From Acidobacteriota bacterium (GTDB lineage: Bacteria; Acidobacteriota; Terriglobia; Acidiferrales; UBA7541): a stretch of 64,000 bases of DNA. The stretch spans positions 1 through 64,000 of the forward strand of contig PMTV01000053.1 in assembly GCA_003167215.1 (NCBI GenBank), given 5' to 3'. Below the pieces are notes generated by a model that was not told the DNA's origin, searched no databases, and saw nothing but the letters and a program-made list of their open reading frames with translations. Position numbers and translations under genes: made by a program. Positions within the stretch are counted from its first letter, which is position 1, and each line of letters starts with the position of its first letter. Positions 52,376 through 61,313 of the stretch are shown piece by piece.

Positions 52376-54006
52376 ATGTTGACGGTTACATCCGGCCTCG
52401 AGCGTTTTGCCAACGACGAAGTTGACCTGGGTTACGAGCCGTTTCCTAAGCAGAAAGAATTTCACGCTTCGCCTGCAAAATATCGGCTATTCGGCGGGCC
52501 GCGGGGCCGGGGAAGTCGAAGGCGCTGCTGATGGAGGCGGTGCTTCAGGCGCACGAGCACGCGGGCGTGAACACGCTTTTGTTGCGGCGGACATTTTCGG
52601 AGCTGGAGCAATCGCTGCTGCTTTATTTCCGGCGCGACATTCCGCGGGAGCTATACAAAAGTTACAACGAGTCAAAACACGTGGTGACCTGGTTGAACGG
52701 TTCGACCACGCGGTTCGGATATTGCCAGAGCGAAGCGGACGTTTACCAATACCAGGGCGCCGAATTTCTTTTTATAGGAATTGACGAACTTACCCTCTTT
52801 ACCCTCCGCCAGTGGCAGTTCCTCACGTCTCGCAACAGGTGTCCCGTGCCGGGCGCGTTTGCCTGCATGGCTGGTGCTACCAACCCCGGTAACATCGGTC
52901 ATGCGTGGGTGAAGTCGCTGTGGATCGACAAACAACCCGCGTCCGGCATGGAACATCCCGAAGAATTCGACGCAGCGGATTACGATTTCATTCCCGCGCG
53001 CGTATCGGACAATCCGATTTACGCGGGTGACGAGAATTATTTGAAGACATTGCGCGCGCTGCCTTCGCATTTGAAGCGAGCGTTTCTTGACGGCGACTGG
53101 GACGTTTTCGCCGGGCAGTATTTCGACCGGTTCGATTGCTCGCGACACGTGGTTCGGGCGGAGCAGATCGATTGGAAGCCTTGGTGGGCGCGGTGGATTT
53201 CGATTGACTGGGGGTTCGAGCATCCGGCAGCGGTGTATTGGCATGCGCAAACGCCGGTGGGCGTGGCGCAGCATGGTGGAGCGGCTTCCGTCACGGATGC
53301 GTTGGGCACGGCTGATGAAACGGTAGCCAGTAAGGATTCCCGGAGGATTGTTACTTACCGCGAGTTTGTGACGCATCGGACTTCGCCGCGTGATCTGGCG
53401 CAGGAGATCGTCGCGCGCGGCGTTGGTAGGGATCACGGAACGGCGGGGCAGTCTGATGCGGCGTTGAGTCTAAACAGCCGGCGGGACGCCGGCGCTACTG
53501 AAGGCAACTACACGCGCGAGAAGATTGATGCGATTTACCTTTCGCCGGATGCGTTTGCACGGCGGACGGACGAGGCGTCCATTGCGGATCAGATGGGGGA
53601 TGTTTTTGTCGCGGGGGGAATGCCGCGTCCTGTTCCGGCGGACAACGATCGCGTGGGCGGGTGGATGTTGATGTACCAAATGCTGGACGCGGGGGAGTGG
53701 CTGCTCACGGAGAATTGCGTTGAGCTGATTCGGACGATTCCGAACCTGGTGCGCGATCCGGCGCGCGTGGAAGACATCGAAAAGATGGATGGCGATGATC
53801 CAGCCGATGCCGCGCGGTATGGGCTGAAATCGCGTTATGGCGCACGCCGCGCGTGGGAGACGCATCCGCCGCTCGAACAGCGGGTTGCCGAGCGCGTCAC
53901 CTCAACAGATCCCACGGGGCGTGCGATGCAAGCACATAAATTTCAGATCGAAGAGAAGCGTCGGGTGCAGCCGGTGTCATTTCTGCATCACCACCGGCGC
54001 AGATAG
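52376..54006 (+). CDS. Phage terminase large subunit, frameshift in Walker A
   Basis: DNA-packaging motor ATPase and nuclease of a tailed phage. Frame one starts at ATG 52376 with AGGAGA upstream and runs MLTVTSGLERFANDE to PAKYRLFGGPRG, then is lost; the continuation, GKSKALLMEAVLQAHEH, is in the next frame. A single missing base near 52507-52508 (CC for CCC) would give GGPRGPGKS, a normal Walker A. Downstream FLFIGIDEL is Walker B and the nuclease domain begins near RWISIDWGFEHP. At 53470 an in-frame repeat adds LNSRRDAGATEG. As written, the gene is broken, or the missing base is a sequencing error. The next genes are portal and capsid. Confidence 0.85.
53469..53503 (+). repeat. Palindromic repeat inside the terminase gene
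   Basis: TCTAAACAGCCGGCGGGACG, then CCGGCGCTACTGAA. It keeps the reading frame and encodes LNSRRDAGAT. The flanks differ from intergenic copies (CAAAAGAG), but match the copy in the portal gene at 56019. Confidence 0.85.
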
Positions 54007-54031
54007 CCTTCCTCACAACGGTACATAAACC

Positions 54032-54466
54032 ATGAACATTCGCGAAACATGGCGGCGGATTACGGCGACGCGCTATACGCGGGCGCTCGAGGCGGACGTG
54101 GCGCGGTTGCGCGCGGAGAATCGGGCGCTGCTGAATTCGATGCTTGGCATCGCGGGCGTTCCGCCGATTACGGTGCTTCCTGATTCAGTGTCGATAGGGG
54201 CATCCGACGCGGAGAGGGTTGCTGACGCTAGCGCCGTACAACACAAACACCGACGAACGCGACAAGTTTTCACCGCAGCGGGCTCAACAGGAAGATCCAC
54301 GGCGCAAAGTGCGCGTTCGAGCGAGACACCCGACCCGACAGTGCTTCCGTCGAACGGAAATGCGCAGGGCGCAAACGTCGTTATGCCAATCCGACGGCGG
54401 TCGTGGCACCAGATTTACCGCATGCTGGAGATTGATTCGGCGAGGAAGAAACCCCAAGAGCTGTAG
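54032..54466 (+). CDS. Small coiled-coil phage-region protein
   Basis: A 144-residue protein with a helical, coiled-coil-like N-terminus (RALEADVARLRAENRALLNS), a Ser/Thr/Ala/Arg-rich disordered middle and a basic end (MPIRRRSWHQIYRMLEIDSA). It lies 25 bases after the terminase on the same strand. It may be a phage-encoded accessory; no family is recognised. Confidence 0.5.
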   Translation: MNIRETWRRITATRYTRALEADVARLRAENRALLNSMLGIAGVPPITVLPDSVSIGASDAERVADASAVQHKHRRTRQVFTAAGSTGRSTAQSARSSETPDPTVLPSNGNAQGANVVMPIRRRSWHQIYRMLEIDSARKKPQEL

Positions 54467-54521
54467 ACATTCCGCCGGCCACGCGAGGCTAACGCCGAGC
54501 AACACGAGGCTGGCCGACACT

Positions 54522-54556
54522 TCAGCGGGCGCAGGATGCTGCGACCCTACGGGTGT
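54522..54556 (+). repeat. Dispersed palindromic repeat, GGGCGCAGSATGCTGC family
   Basis: CAGCGGGCGCAGGATGCTGC, then GACCCTACGGGTGTC; intergenic within the phage module. Confidence 0.65.
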
Positions 54557-54635
54557 CTGTGTTTGCGCCAACTTCCTTCACGCGATCTCGTTTCACTTTT
54601 CCAATACATTTCTATTTTTCACACTGGGAGGGAAC

Positions 54636-55100
54636 ATGCCGTTCATTCGAGGGCGTTACCACATCAATCCGATCGCGGGCGAAGCGCTGGAAGCGGCGCG
54701 GGCTGCAGAGGCCGCGCTGTCCGAGTTGGAGCAGGAGGCGGACAGCGCGCTGGCTGACTCTGCGGACGCGCAGGGCGATCAGGGCGGGGAAGACGACGAT
54801 GAGTTTGGCAGCGGCGCATCTCAAGCGGGCGCGGGGCCGATCCATCGAGTAGAAATCGAAGCGGCGGAGCTGGTGCCGTCGCATTCCGGGCGAGCGCAAC
54901 GCGGGTTTGTCGCGCGCGTGCATCGCGAGGGAGCTGGCGCGCCTGGAGTACGCGCCTTCGGCGCGCCGAGTTCGCCTCGGCTGCCGGGCGAATACCCGTC
55001 AAGTGGGTATGCACCGCGTCCTGAGACGCACGTATTTGCCGGCCACCGGGACCTGGTTAGTTTCCTTCGCGACGCATTCGCGAAAGATTGCCAGCGCTGA
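54636..55100 (+). CDS. Small acidic phage-region protein
   Basis: A 154-residue protein. MPFIRGRYHINPIAGEALEA, then helical Ala/Glu-rich (ARAAEAALSELEQEADSALA) and an acidic patch (DQGGEDDDEFG), then a Gly/Pro/Arg-rich end (GYAPRPETHVFAGHRDLVSF). TGGGAGGGAAC precedes the ATG. It sits between terminase and portal, a place where phages often have a small head or protease-related gene. Function is unknown. Confidence 0.55.
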   Translation: MPFIRGRYHINPIAGEALEAARAAEAALSELEQEADSALADSADAQGDQGGEDDDEFGSGASQAGAGPIHRVEIEAAELVPSHSGRAQRGFVARVHREGAGAPGVRAFGAPSSPRLPGEYPSSGYAPRPETHVFAGHRDLVSFLRDAFAKDCQR

Positions 55101-55176
55101 ACCTGTTTCCGTCTCTGCGTCCCTGACGTAATCCCTTTCCGCCGCGCCCGGCGCGTGCACAGGATGGTCATCCACT

Positions 55177-57768
55177 ATGTCGATTCAGAAGCTAATTCCG
55201 ATGGCGGATCCGGCGATTGTGCCGGTCGAAGGGCCGGCGAATGCGCCACGCGAAATGACGGAGCGCGCCGGCATCCTCGCCGCGGAGGCCAATCCGTTTG
55301 GGGCGAACAACGAGCAGTTGCCGGAGAAGCTGCAGGAAGCGCTGCGGCGGCTGGTGTTTCAATTCTCGACGGAATCGGAATCCACGCGGCGGCAGGAGGT
55401 GCGACGGATCAAGCAGGCGCACCAATTCTGGCGCGGGCTGCAATATTTGTGGTGGAGCGAGCAGGACCAGAACTGGCATCTTCCGTTTGAGCAGAAAATG
55501 ACGGACGGGTCGTCGATCGAGGATTTGCCGCGCTACGAGTTCGTGACGAATATTTATCAGGCGTTTGGATTGTCGTTGGTATCCGTGCTTTCGCAGGATG
55601 TGCCGCGCGTGCGTTTTTTCCCTTCGTCGGCGCAAGCGGAAGAGGATGTGGCGGCAGCGAAGGCGGCTACGGAAGTGGCGGGGTTGGTTGAGCGCAACAA
55701 CCGCGTCGGCAATTTGATTGTGGACGAAGCGTTTCAGCTTTGGACTGATGGGAAAGTTGGGGCGTACGTGCGGTTTGTCGTCGATGGGCAGCGGTTTGGA
55801 TTTCATCCGGAGACGGAGATTGGCGCGCGGGAAGTGCGGATTGGCGGGGATGTTTACGTTTGTCCGGAGTGCAGTGCTGAGACGGGCGCAGATGGTGGAA
55901 TGGACGAGGAAGGTCAAGAGCAGATCCCTCGCTCCGCTCGGGATGACAGGAAAACGGCAGGAATCGCGAATAGCGGCAACAGCGGCGCCAGCACCTCGAT
56001 GTCCCTGCCGGACGCGGATCTAAACAGCCGGCGAGACGCCGGCGCTACGAAAAGCGGGGCCGCGGCTCGTTATAACAATGGGGCAGCGGATGATTCGGGA
56101 GGCGCACCCCGGGCGTTGCAATGCAATTTTTGCGGGGCGCTGCTGACGGAGGAAGACTTTGTGGCGGCGGAGACGGTCACGGTGCCGACCGGGCAGACGC
56201 GGCTGCGGGTACCGAACGGGCAGGAAGTGATCACGATCGTTGGCGGCCTGGAACTGAAGACTCCGCCGTGGGCTAACGAGATGCACGAGTATCCGTACCT
56301 GCAATGGAATCTCGAAGTGCACCAGGCGCGGCTGCGCGCGGCGTATCCGCGTGCGGCGGACAAAATTGGTTCGCCGGTGGCGCCGGGCGCACAGCAGTAC
56401 GAGCGGCTGGCGCGTCTTTCGCAATCGCAAGGCGGGCCGCTGACCGAAGGCGGCGATTTCAACATCAACTTGATTACGTTTCAGCGGACCTGGCTGCGGC
56501 CGTGGGCGTTTTTTGCGCTAGACGATAAGTCCATGCGCGACGAACTGCTGCAAATGTTTCCGGACGGCGCGTACGTGGCGTTCGCGGGCGATGCGTACTG
56601 CGAATCGCGAAACGAAAATATGGACGACCACTGGCGAGTGCTGCATGCACTGCCTGGAGATGGCTCGAGCGGCCGTCCGGCACTGGGGGATGCGCTGATC
56701 AGCGTGCAGGAACGGTTCAACACGCTTTCGAATTTGCAGATGGAAACATACGAGTACGGAATTCCGCCGATCTACGCCGACAGCGAAGTGCTGGATTTCG
56801 ATTCGCTGCAGAATCAGACCGCCGAGCCGGGTTCGCACTATCCCGCGCGGGCGAAACCGGGGCAGTCGCTGGCGGCGGGTTTTTTCCAGCCGGAGCCTGC
56901 GGAAGTTCCCGGAGATCTTGCCGAACACGCGGCGAATTTGATGGGGCCGATTGCACAGTTTCTGACCGGGGCGTTTCCCGCGCTATTTGGGGGCGCGATG
57001 TCGAACAACGACACCGCTTCGGGTTACGCGATGGCGCGCGACCAGGCCATGGGGCGCATTGGTCTAGTTTGGCGGCGGATGAAATTCTTCCATGCGGATA
57101 TTATGCTGCTGGCGGTGGATTGTTTCCGCCGCAACCGGCCGAACGACGTGGAAGTGACGCTGCTGGGAGCGGGAGCTGCATTTGAATCGCAATGGATTCG
57201 TCTGGCGGACCTGAAGGGGAATTTATTCAGCTACCCGGAAACGGACGAGCAGTATCCGACGCTGTGGTCGCAGCAGCGCGCAGTGTTGCTGCAATTAATT
57301 GGCAATCCCGACCCGCAGATTCAAGCTGTGCTGGCGCATCCGGAAAATATGGCGCTGGTGAAGCGTTTGATTGGTCTGGAAGAATTTGTGATCCCGGATG
57401 AGGAGTCGCGCACGAAGCAGTATCGCGAAATCGCGCAGCTCGTGGCGGAGCTTCCGCTGGTGAAACGGCAGGACGTAACTAGCGCGGTGAATCCTGCGTT
57501 CAAGGAAGCTGTTGCAAGCGGAGTTGACGCAGAACTTATTTTGCCGAGCATCATGCCGGATGAGTTTGCGGACAATCATGCGGTGGAGCTTGAGATTTGT
57601 ATGCGGTGGTTTTCGGCCGACGCCGGGCAGGTGGCCAAGATCGAAGCGCCGTTGGGTTACGCGAACGTCCGCGCGCACGCGCTCTTTCACCGCGACTATT
57701 TGCAGAAGCAGCAAGCCGCGGCGTCGCAACAAGCGCCGCCGATGGCTCCGCCGCGGCCGCGGAGATAA
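55177..57768 (+). CDS. Phage portal protein with interrupted zinc ribbon
   Basis: An 863-residue protein fitting the portal family: QARQFWRGLQ-type helix (HQFWRGLQYLWWSEQDQNW), then RYEFVTNIYQAFGLSLVSVL, a long helical-beta body and the later segment NDTASGYAMARDQAMGRIGL. The portal forms the ring through which DNA enters the head. CPEC (229-232) and CNFC (316-319) are the two halves of a zinc ribbon, separated by an 83-residue insert. The insert contains two repeat-derived pieces: IPRSARDDR and, at 56019, LNSRRDAGATKSG. Length is large for a portal. The reading frame is intact. Confidence 0.85.
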   Translation: MSIQKLIPMADPAIVPVEGPANAPREMTERAGILAAEANPFGANNEQLPEKLQEALRRLVFQFSTESESTRRQEVRRIKQAHQFWRGLQYLWWSEQDQNWHLPFEQKMTDGSSIEDLPRYEFVTNIYQAFGLSLVSVLSQDVPRVRFFPSSAQAEEDVAAAKAATEVAGLVERNNRVGNLIVDEAFQLWTDGKVGAYVRFVVDGQRFGFHPETEIGAREVRIGGDVYVCPECSAETGADGGMDEEGQEQIPRSARDDRKTAGIANSGNSGASTSMSLPDADLNSRRDAGATKSGAAARYNNGAADDSGGAPRALQCNFCGALLTEEDFVAAETVTVPTGQTRLRVPNGQEVITIVGGLELKTPPWANEMHEYPYLQWNLEVHQARLRAAYPRAADKIGSPVAPGAQQYERLARLSQSQGGPLTEGGDFNINLITFQRTWLRPWAFFALDDKSMRDELLQMFPDGAYVAFAGDAYCESRNENMDDHWRVLHALPGDGSSGRPALGDALISVQERFNTLSNLQMETYEYGIPPIYADSEVLDFDSLQNQTAEPGSHYPARAKPGQSLAAGFFQPEPAEVPGDLAEHAANLMGPIAQFLTGAFPALFGGAMSNNDTASGYAMARDQAMGRIGLVWRRMKFFHADIMLLAVDCFRRNRPNDVEVTLLGAGAAFESQWIRLADLKGNLFSYPETDEQYPTLWSQQRAVLLQLIGNPDPQIQAVLAHPENMALVKRLIGLEEFVIPDEESRTKQYREIAQLVAELPLVKRQDVTSAVNPAFKEAVASGVDAELILPSIMPDEFADNHAVELEICMRWFSADAGQVAKIEAPLGYANVRAHALFHRDYLQKQQAAASQQAPPMAPPRPRR
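56019..56056 (+). repeat. Palindromic repeat inside the portal gene
   Basis: TCTAAACAGCCGGCGAGACG, then CCGGCGCTACGAAAAGCG. It is in frame and encodes LNSRRDAGATKS; the same phase as in the terminase copy. Confidence 0.85.
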
Positions 57769-57808
57769 TTTCGTAGGCGTTCTAGGTAGGGAGTAGAATC
57801 CGCGCAGC

Positions 57809-58423
57809 ATGGATCACTTTTCCAACGCGCGCGAAGCAAAAGAGTTCCTCGTCTCGCGAATTGTCCAGGAAGCCCAACAAGAAGGCGTTTCGCTATCAGA
57901 AGTTGAGCGCAAGATGCTTTACTTCACGGAAACTGCCTGGACTTTGCCAGACATTATGGAAGTTTCTGACGAGTTTGACCGTACATATGATCAGGGAGAA
58001 TACGAACAAAAGATTGCAGGTCTTGTCAGGAACGCCGGAAAACGGGCTCAGAAGGAGAATCGCGAAGAGTATGGCCGCTGGGGGGATGCCATTCGGGTGC
58101 TCAGCAAAGAGGACCATTACGTACTCGTGATGATAAGGCGCGCCGGTTTGCGTCGGCCAGGCGATGCTCTAAGACTTTGGGGCACAGGCTTTGCCATCGT
58201 AACAGCGTTTTGTTTGGCGACATTCATTTCGCTCAAATTCAACATCGAGATAGATAAGTACGTGCCATCGAGAAACGCGGTTTATTTTTATGTTTGGGCA
58301 GCGATGGCTTCGGCGGTGATTGGGTACATGATTCTGCGAGTGGCCTGGGGTGCGCAGCGGACTGATGACCTCGTCAACAAACTTTTGCGAATGATATTTC
58401 GAATTCCGAAGCGCGAGAAGTAG
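57809..58423 (+). CDS. Hypothetical membrane protein
   Basis: A 204-residue protein. The N-terminal 120 residues are helical and charged (SNAREAKEFLVSRIVQEAQQ, then SLSEVERKMLYFTET). Two membrane helices follow (about 127-145, FAIVTAFCLATFISLKFN, and 158-178, YVWAAMASAVIGYMILRVA). No phage or other family is recognised; it may be a host-type gene. It lies 40 bases after the portal gene. Confidence 0.55.
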   Translation: MDHFSNAREAKEFLVSRIVQEAQQEGVSLSEVERKMLYFTETAWTLPDIMEVSDEFDRTYDQGEYEQKIAGLVRNAGKRAQKENREEYGRWGDAIRVLSKEDHYVLVMIRRAGLRRPGDALRLWGTGFAIVTAFCLATFISLKFNIEIDKYVPSRNAVYFYVWAAMASAVIGYMILRVAWGAQRTDDLVNKLLRMIFRIPKREK

Positions 58424-58447
58424 ATACCAATCCTGCCCGCGTCGCAG

Positions 58448-59317
58448 TTACAGTGTGCGTTCGATGTTGCTGGCGGAGCGGGAGCTGCCGTAGGCGCTCT
58501 TGTTTTGCGGCGGCGGAGCGACCAAGCGAACGACGTGCAGCAGCCTTTCGGGTTTGAACGGCTTTGCCATGCAGACAACTGCGCCGAGCTGATGGCTGGC
58601 GGCGTAGTCGGCGGGCTGCGCGGCGCGCGTGAGCAGAATTACGGGGACGTGCTGCAAGCGATCGTTGCGTTTGATGATCAGGCAGAGATCGTGGCCGCTC
58701 ATATCCTTGCCTTCCACTTCCGCTAGGAAGCAGACCGGAACGGTGGTGCGGAGAACTTCGAGCGCTTCCTGGGCGGTCGCCACGACGATCACGGTGTAAC
58801 CGTCCTGCTGAAGGGTATTGCGCATGATTTCGGCGGTGCGCTGATCGGACTCCACAGCCAACACGACGGATGGTTGCTTCCTTTGCGGCGCCGGGCTCGC
58901 GGAATTCGGATCGCTCTCGGCAAAGGGATCGCCCTTTGCGACATTCTTTTCGCCGGTTTTTTGGGCGGCTTTCGAGGCGGCGAAGTGAACAGCCACTCCA
59001 TAATTGCCGCCTTCTTGTTCGGAGACGCGCACCACTTCGGCTCGCTGAGCCGTGTTCAAGGCAGCCGCGGCATTGGAATACGGAAAGGTGACGTCGAGGA
59101 TCTGCCCTTTCCAGTATCCGCGGCCCGTGGCGGTGAAAAGCAAACCGTCGCGCGAGACGTCAATGCTCTTGCAGACTTCTTCAAACGGCTCGGGAGAATC
59201 TACCGCGCGGACGTGAACCTGCGCGGAAATTTTCGCGCGCTTCCGGTGGCGGCGTTCTACCTCAATGGACTTCGCTGTGGCTTTTGGTTCGGCGGAAGTA
59301 ATTGGCGTCGTGCTCAT
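58448..59317 (-). CDS. PilZ and degenerate receiver protein
   Basis: A 289-residue protein on the strand opposite to the phage genes. An N-terminal PilZ domain (about 20-118) has RRHRKR (22-27) and DVSRDG (53-58), the two c-di-GMP binding motifs, so it may bind c-di-GMP. A receiver domain (about 150-265) has S158 or D159 at the acidic pair, glutamate E200 at the phosphorylation site (LAEVEG), T230 and K252. It cannot be phosphorylated normally and E200 may mimic the phosphorylated state. Start at 59317 with GAGGTG upstream. The pseudo-receiver at 7198 has the same kind of change. Confidence 0.78.
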   Translation of the reverse strand: MSTTPITSAEPKATAKSIEVERRHRKRAKISAQVHVRAVDSPEPFEEVCKSIDVSRDGLLFTATGRGYWKGQILDVTFPYSNAAAALNTAQRAEVVRVSEQEGGNYGVAVHFAASKAAQKTGEKNVAKGDPFAESDPNSASPAPQRKQPSVVLAVESDQRTAEIMRNTLQQDGYTVIVVATAQEALEVLRTTVPVCFLAEVEGKDMSGHDLCLIIKRNDRLQHVPVILLTRAAQPADYAASHQLGAVVCMAKPFKPERLLHVVRLVAPPPQNKSAYGSSRSASNIERTL

Positions 59318-59873
59318 CCCACACCTCAGAATTTGGCGGGCGCTGGGCGCGTCCGAACGATTCAGCGACGACCCATCAGGAAGACTCAACTCGCGCTGGC
59401 ATATATAGATGTACAGGTACGCGACGGTGCGGGAAATAGTACCTTGGTTTCAACCGAAAAGAATTCTCGGCGTGGCGAATTGGCGGTCGAGGTAAGCCAT
59501 GGTCTTGCAGTAGCTTAGCCGGAGGGACAGCTGTACTCGGATGGTTACCTGTAAGAAGCATTGTGAAAAAATTCCGAGGAAAAAACCCCGCGTGTCGGGA
59601 CGCAGAAAGAGCGCATGCTGCGCCCTCACTACGCCGACCTTGGCGGAAAGAAGCAGTTGCGATTTTACAAGACGAAGATGCCGGGATAAAGCCCGGCGCG
59701 ACGAGTTCAGCGGAAAAAGAAAAGGGCCGACGGGATGCTGACGTTACGGAAAAAAGCGCGCATCAAAGTCCTCGGGTCTATGGAATTTAGGCTTGGCAAC
59801 GGACAAATTCTAGGTTTGGGATTCCAAGTATATCAAGGCCGAGAATCCTAAGAATATATATGGAGAAAACGCT
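59318..59873. repeat. Intergenic region with variant palindromic repeats
   Basis: Two variant repeats lie at 59666-59703 (GATGCCGGGATAAAGCCCGG then CGCGACGAG) and 59712-59756 (AAAGGGCCGACGGGATGCTG then ACGTTACGGAAAA). Both keep the stem but with changes in the arms. The rest holds the start region of the next gene. No gene is supported. Confidence 0.55.
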
Positions 59874-61160
59874 ATGGCTGCCACCCCTGCGACGATTGGC
59901 GGTTCCCAACACGGCACTGTCGAACCTCGCGTGAACTCGCCTTCAGGATCGGGCGCGGAGTCTGAGCCAGCGAGCCCCTCCGCGACGGATGACGAAATCC
60001 TGGGACTGACGACGAAGGTGCGGCGACGAGATTCGCGTGGCGTTCGAACGGCAACGGAGACTTCGCGCGCAGCCAAGGATCTCGATCAGCTCGACTTGGA
60101 CTTCGCGGGCGAAGGCCCGAGGCGGAGTGAAAAGACACCGGCAGGCGAGAGTCTTGGCTCCAAGCAAAAGGCTGCGCAAAACGGCGATGCTGAACCCAGC
60201 AATGATCCTGCGGGCGCTGCGAATGAAGCGGTCACGTTAACAGGCGCCGCAGAACCCGCGCATCTGCGAGCGGCGCTCGAAGCGAACCCCGAATTGCGCG
60301 CGGCGTGGCGTGACGCGAAAGCTTACCGGGAAACTTTTGCGACACCGGAGGAAGCCCGAACGGCGACGGGCATGCTTGCAGATCTAAACCGAATGGATGC
60401 GCTGTTTTTCTCCCGCCACCCGGAAGACCACGCGCAACTTGCGCGAGCTGTGGCCGATCTGGACCCGGTCGCGTTTACATCTCTGGCGCGTGCAATGACG
60501 CAGGTAGCGCGAACCACCACCGCCGCATTTCCGGCAATCGCCGCGCGATCGGCCGCTTCGCGTCACCCCGCAGAGGAGCAGCCATCCGCAGCAGATCTTG
60601 GGAATGCTGCGCCCGCTCCAGCGACGGGTAGTGCTGCAGCACAACAGGCACTTGCGAGCGCGACGCCCGTGGTCACCCCGGCGCAAGAGCAATTTTTCCA
60701 CTCGACGAACGCTGCCGCCGTGGAAGGCGTGGTGGAAGCGATTGAAGCGCAAGTGGAACGCCTGCTGCCGGAGGGGATCTCGAAAAGCGCGCGCAATCGC
60801 GTAGTGGGAGAAATTTACCGCGAGCTGGATTCGACGCTGCGCGCAAATCGCACACTGACGCAACAGATGCGCGACGCATTTCGATCCGGCGGCCTCGATA
60901 CAAATCACCAAAAGGCGATTGTGTCGCTGATTACCGGGCGTGCGCGACAGGCATTGCCAGGCGTCGCCAAGCGAGTGTTGAACGAGTGGACCACCACGGT
61001 TGTTTCCGCAAACCAGGAACGCCGCGCGCGACAACACACGGCTGAACGCCGCGTGGACATAGGCGGAGCAGGCGGCGCAGGCAGCGAAGGCCGCCACTCG
61101 ATGGGTCCGCGCGAAATAAACTACGCGCGTATGTCCGACGCCGACATTTTGAATATGTAG
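59874..61160 (+). CDS. Scaffold-like phage head protein
   Basis: A 428-residue protein with a Ser/Ala/Pro/Glu-rich, apparently disordered N-terminal half and a more ordered helical region (AHLRAALEANPELRAAWRDA, then LNRMDALFFSRHPEDHAQLA, then VEAIEAQVERLLPEGIS and ALPGVAKRVLNEWTTTV). The Ala/Glu-rich composition and the place between portal and capsid fit a scaffolding protein. ATATATGGAGAAAACGCT precedes the ATG. A scaffold is inferred from position and composition, not from a specific motif. Confidence 0.5.
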   Translation: MAATPATIGGSQHGTVEPRVNSPSGSGAESEPASPSATDDEILGLTTKVRRRDSRGVRTATETSRAAKDLDQLDLDFAGEGPRRSEKTPAGESLGSKQKAAQNGDAEPSNDPAGAANEAVTLTGAAEPAHLRAALEANPELRAAWRDAKAYRETFATPEEARTATGMLADLNRMDALFFSRHPEDHAQLARAVADLDPVAFTSLARAMTQVARTTTAAFPAIAARSAASRHPAEEQPSAADLGNAAPAPATGSAAAQQALASATPVVTPAQEQFFHSTNAAAVEGVVEAIEAQVERLLPEGISKSARNRVVGEIYRELDSTLRANRTLTQQMRDAFRSGGLDTNHQKAIVSLITGRARQALPGVAKRVLNEWTTTVVSANQERRARQHTAERRVDIGGAGGAGSEGRHSMGPREINYARMSDADILNM

Positions 61161-61313
61161 CCGCGGTGTTAGCCGCTCGGATGACGGAGAAACCGGTCTA
61201 AAGGAAAGGGCGACCGGGGTGGGAGCGACCCTAAATCACACGTGCCGAACCATCGAGCACGCTACTCGATCAAAGTCAGGTACAGAATTCGCGGCGCGCA
61301 ATGGCGCAAATCG

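Noticed and set aside
54219-54635. Longer start of the small acidic phage-region protein
   Set aside because: The extension overlaps the coiled-coil gene and crosses a palindromic repeat; the ATG at 54636 has GGGAGGG upstream.
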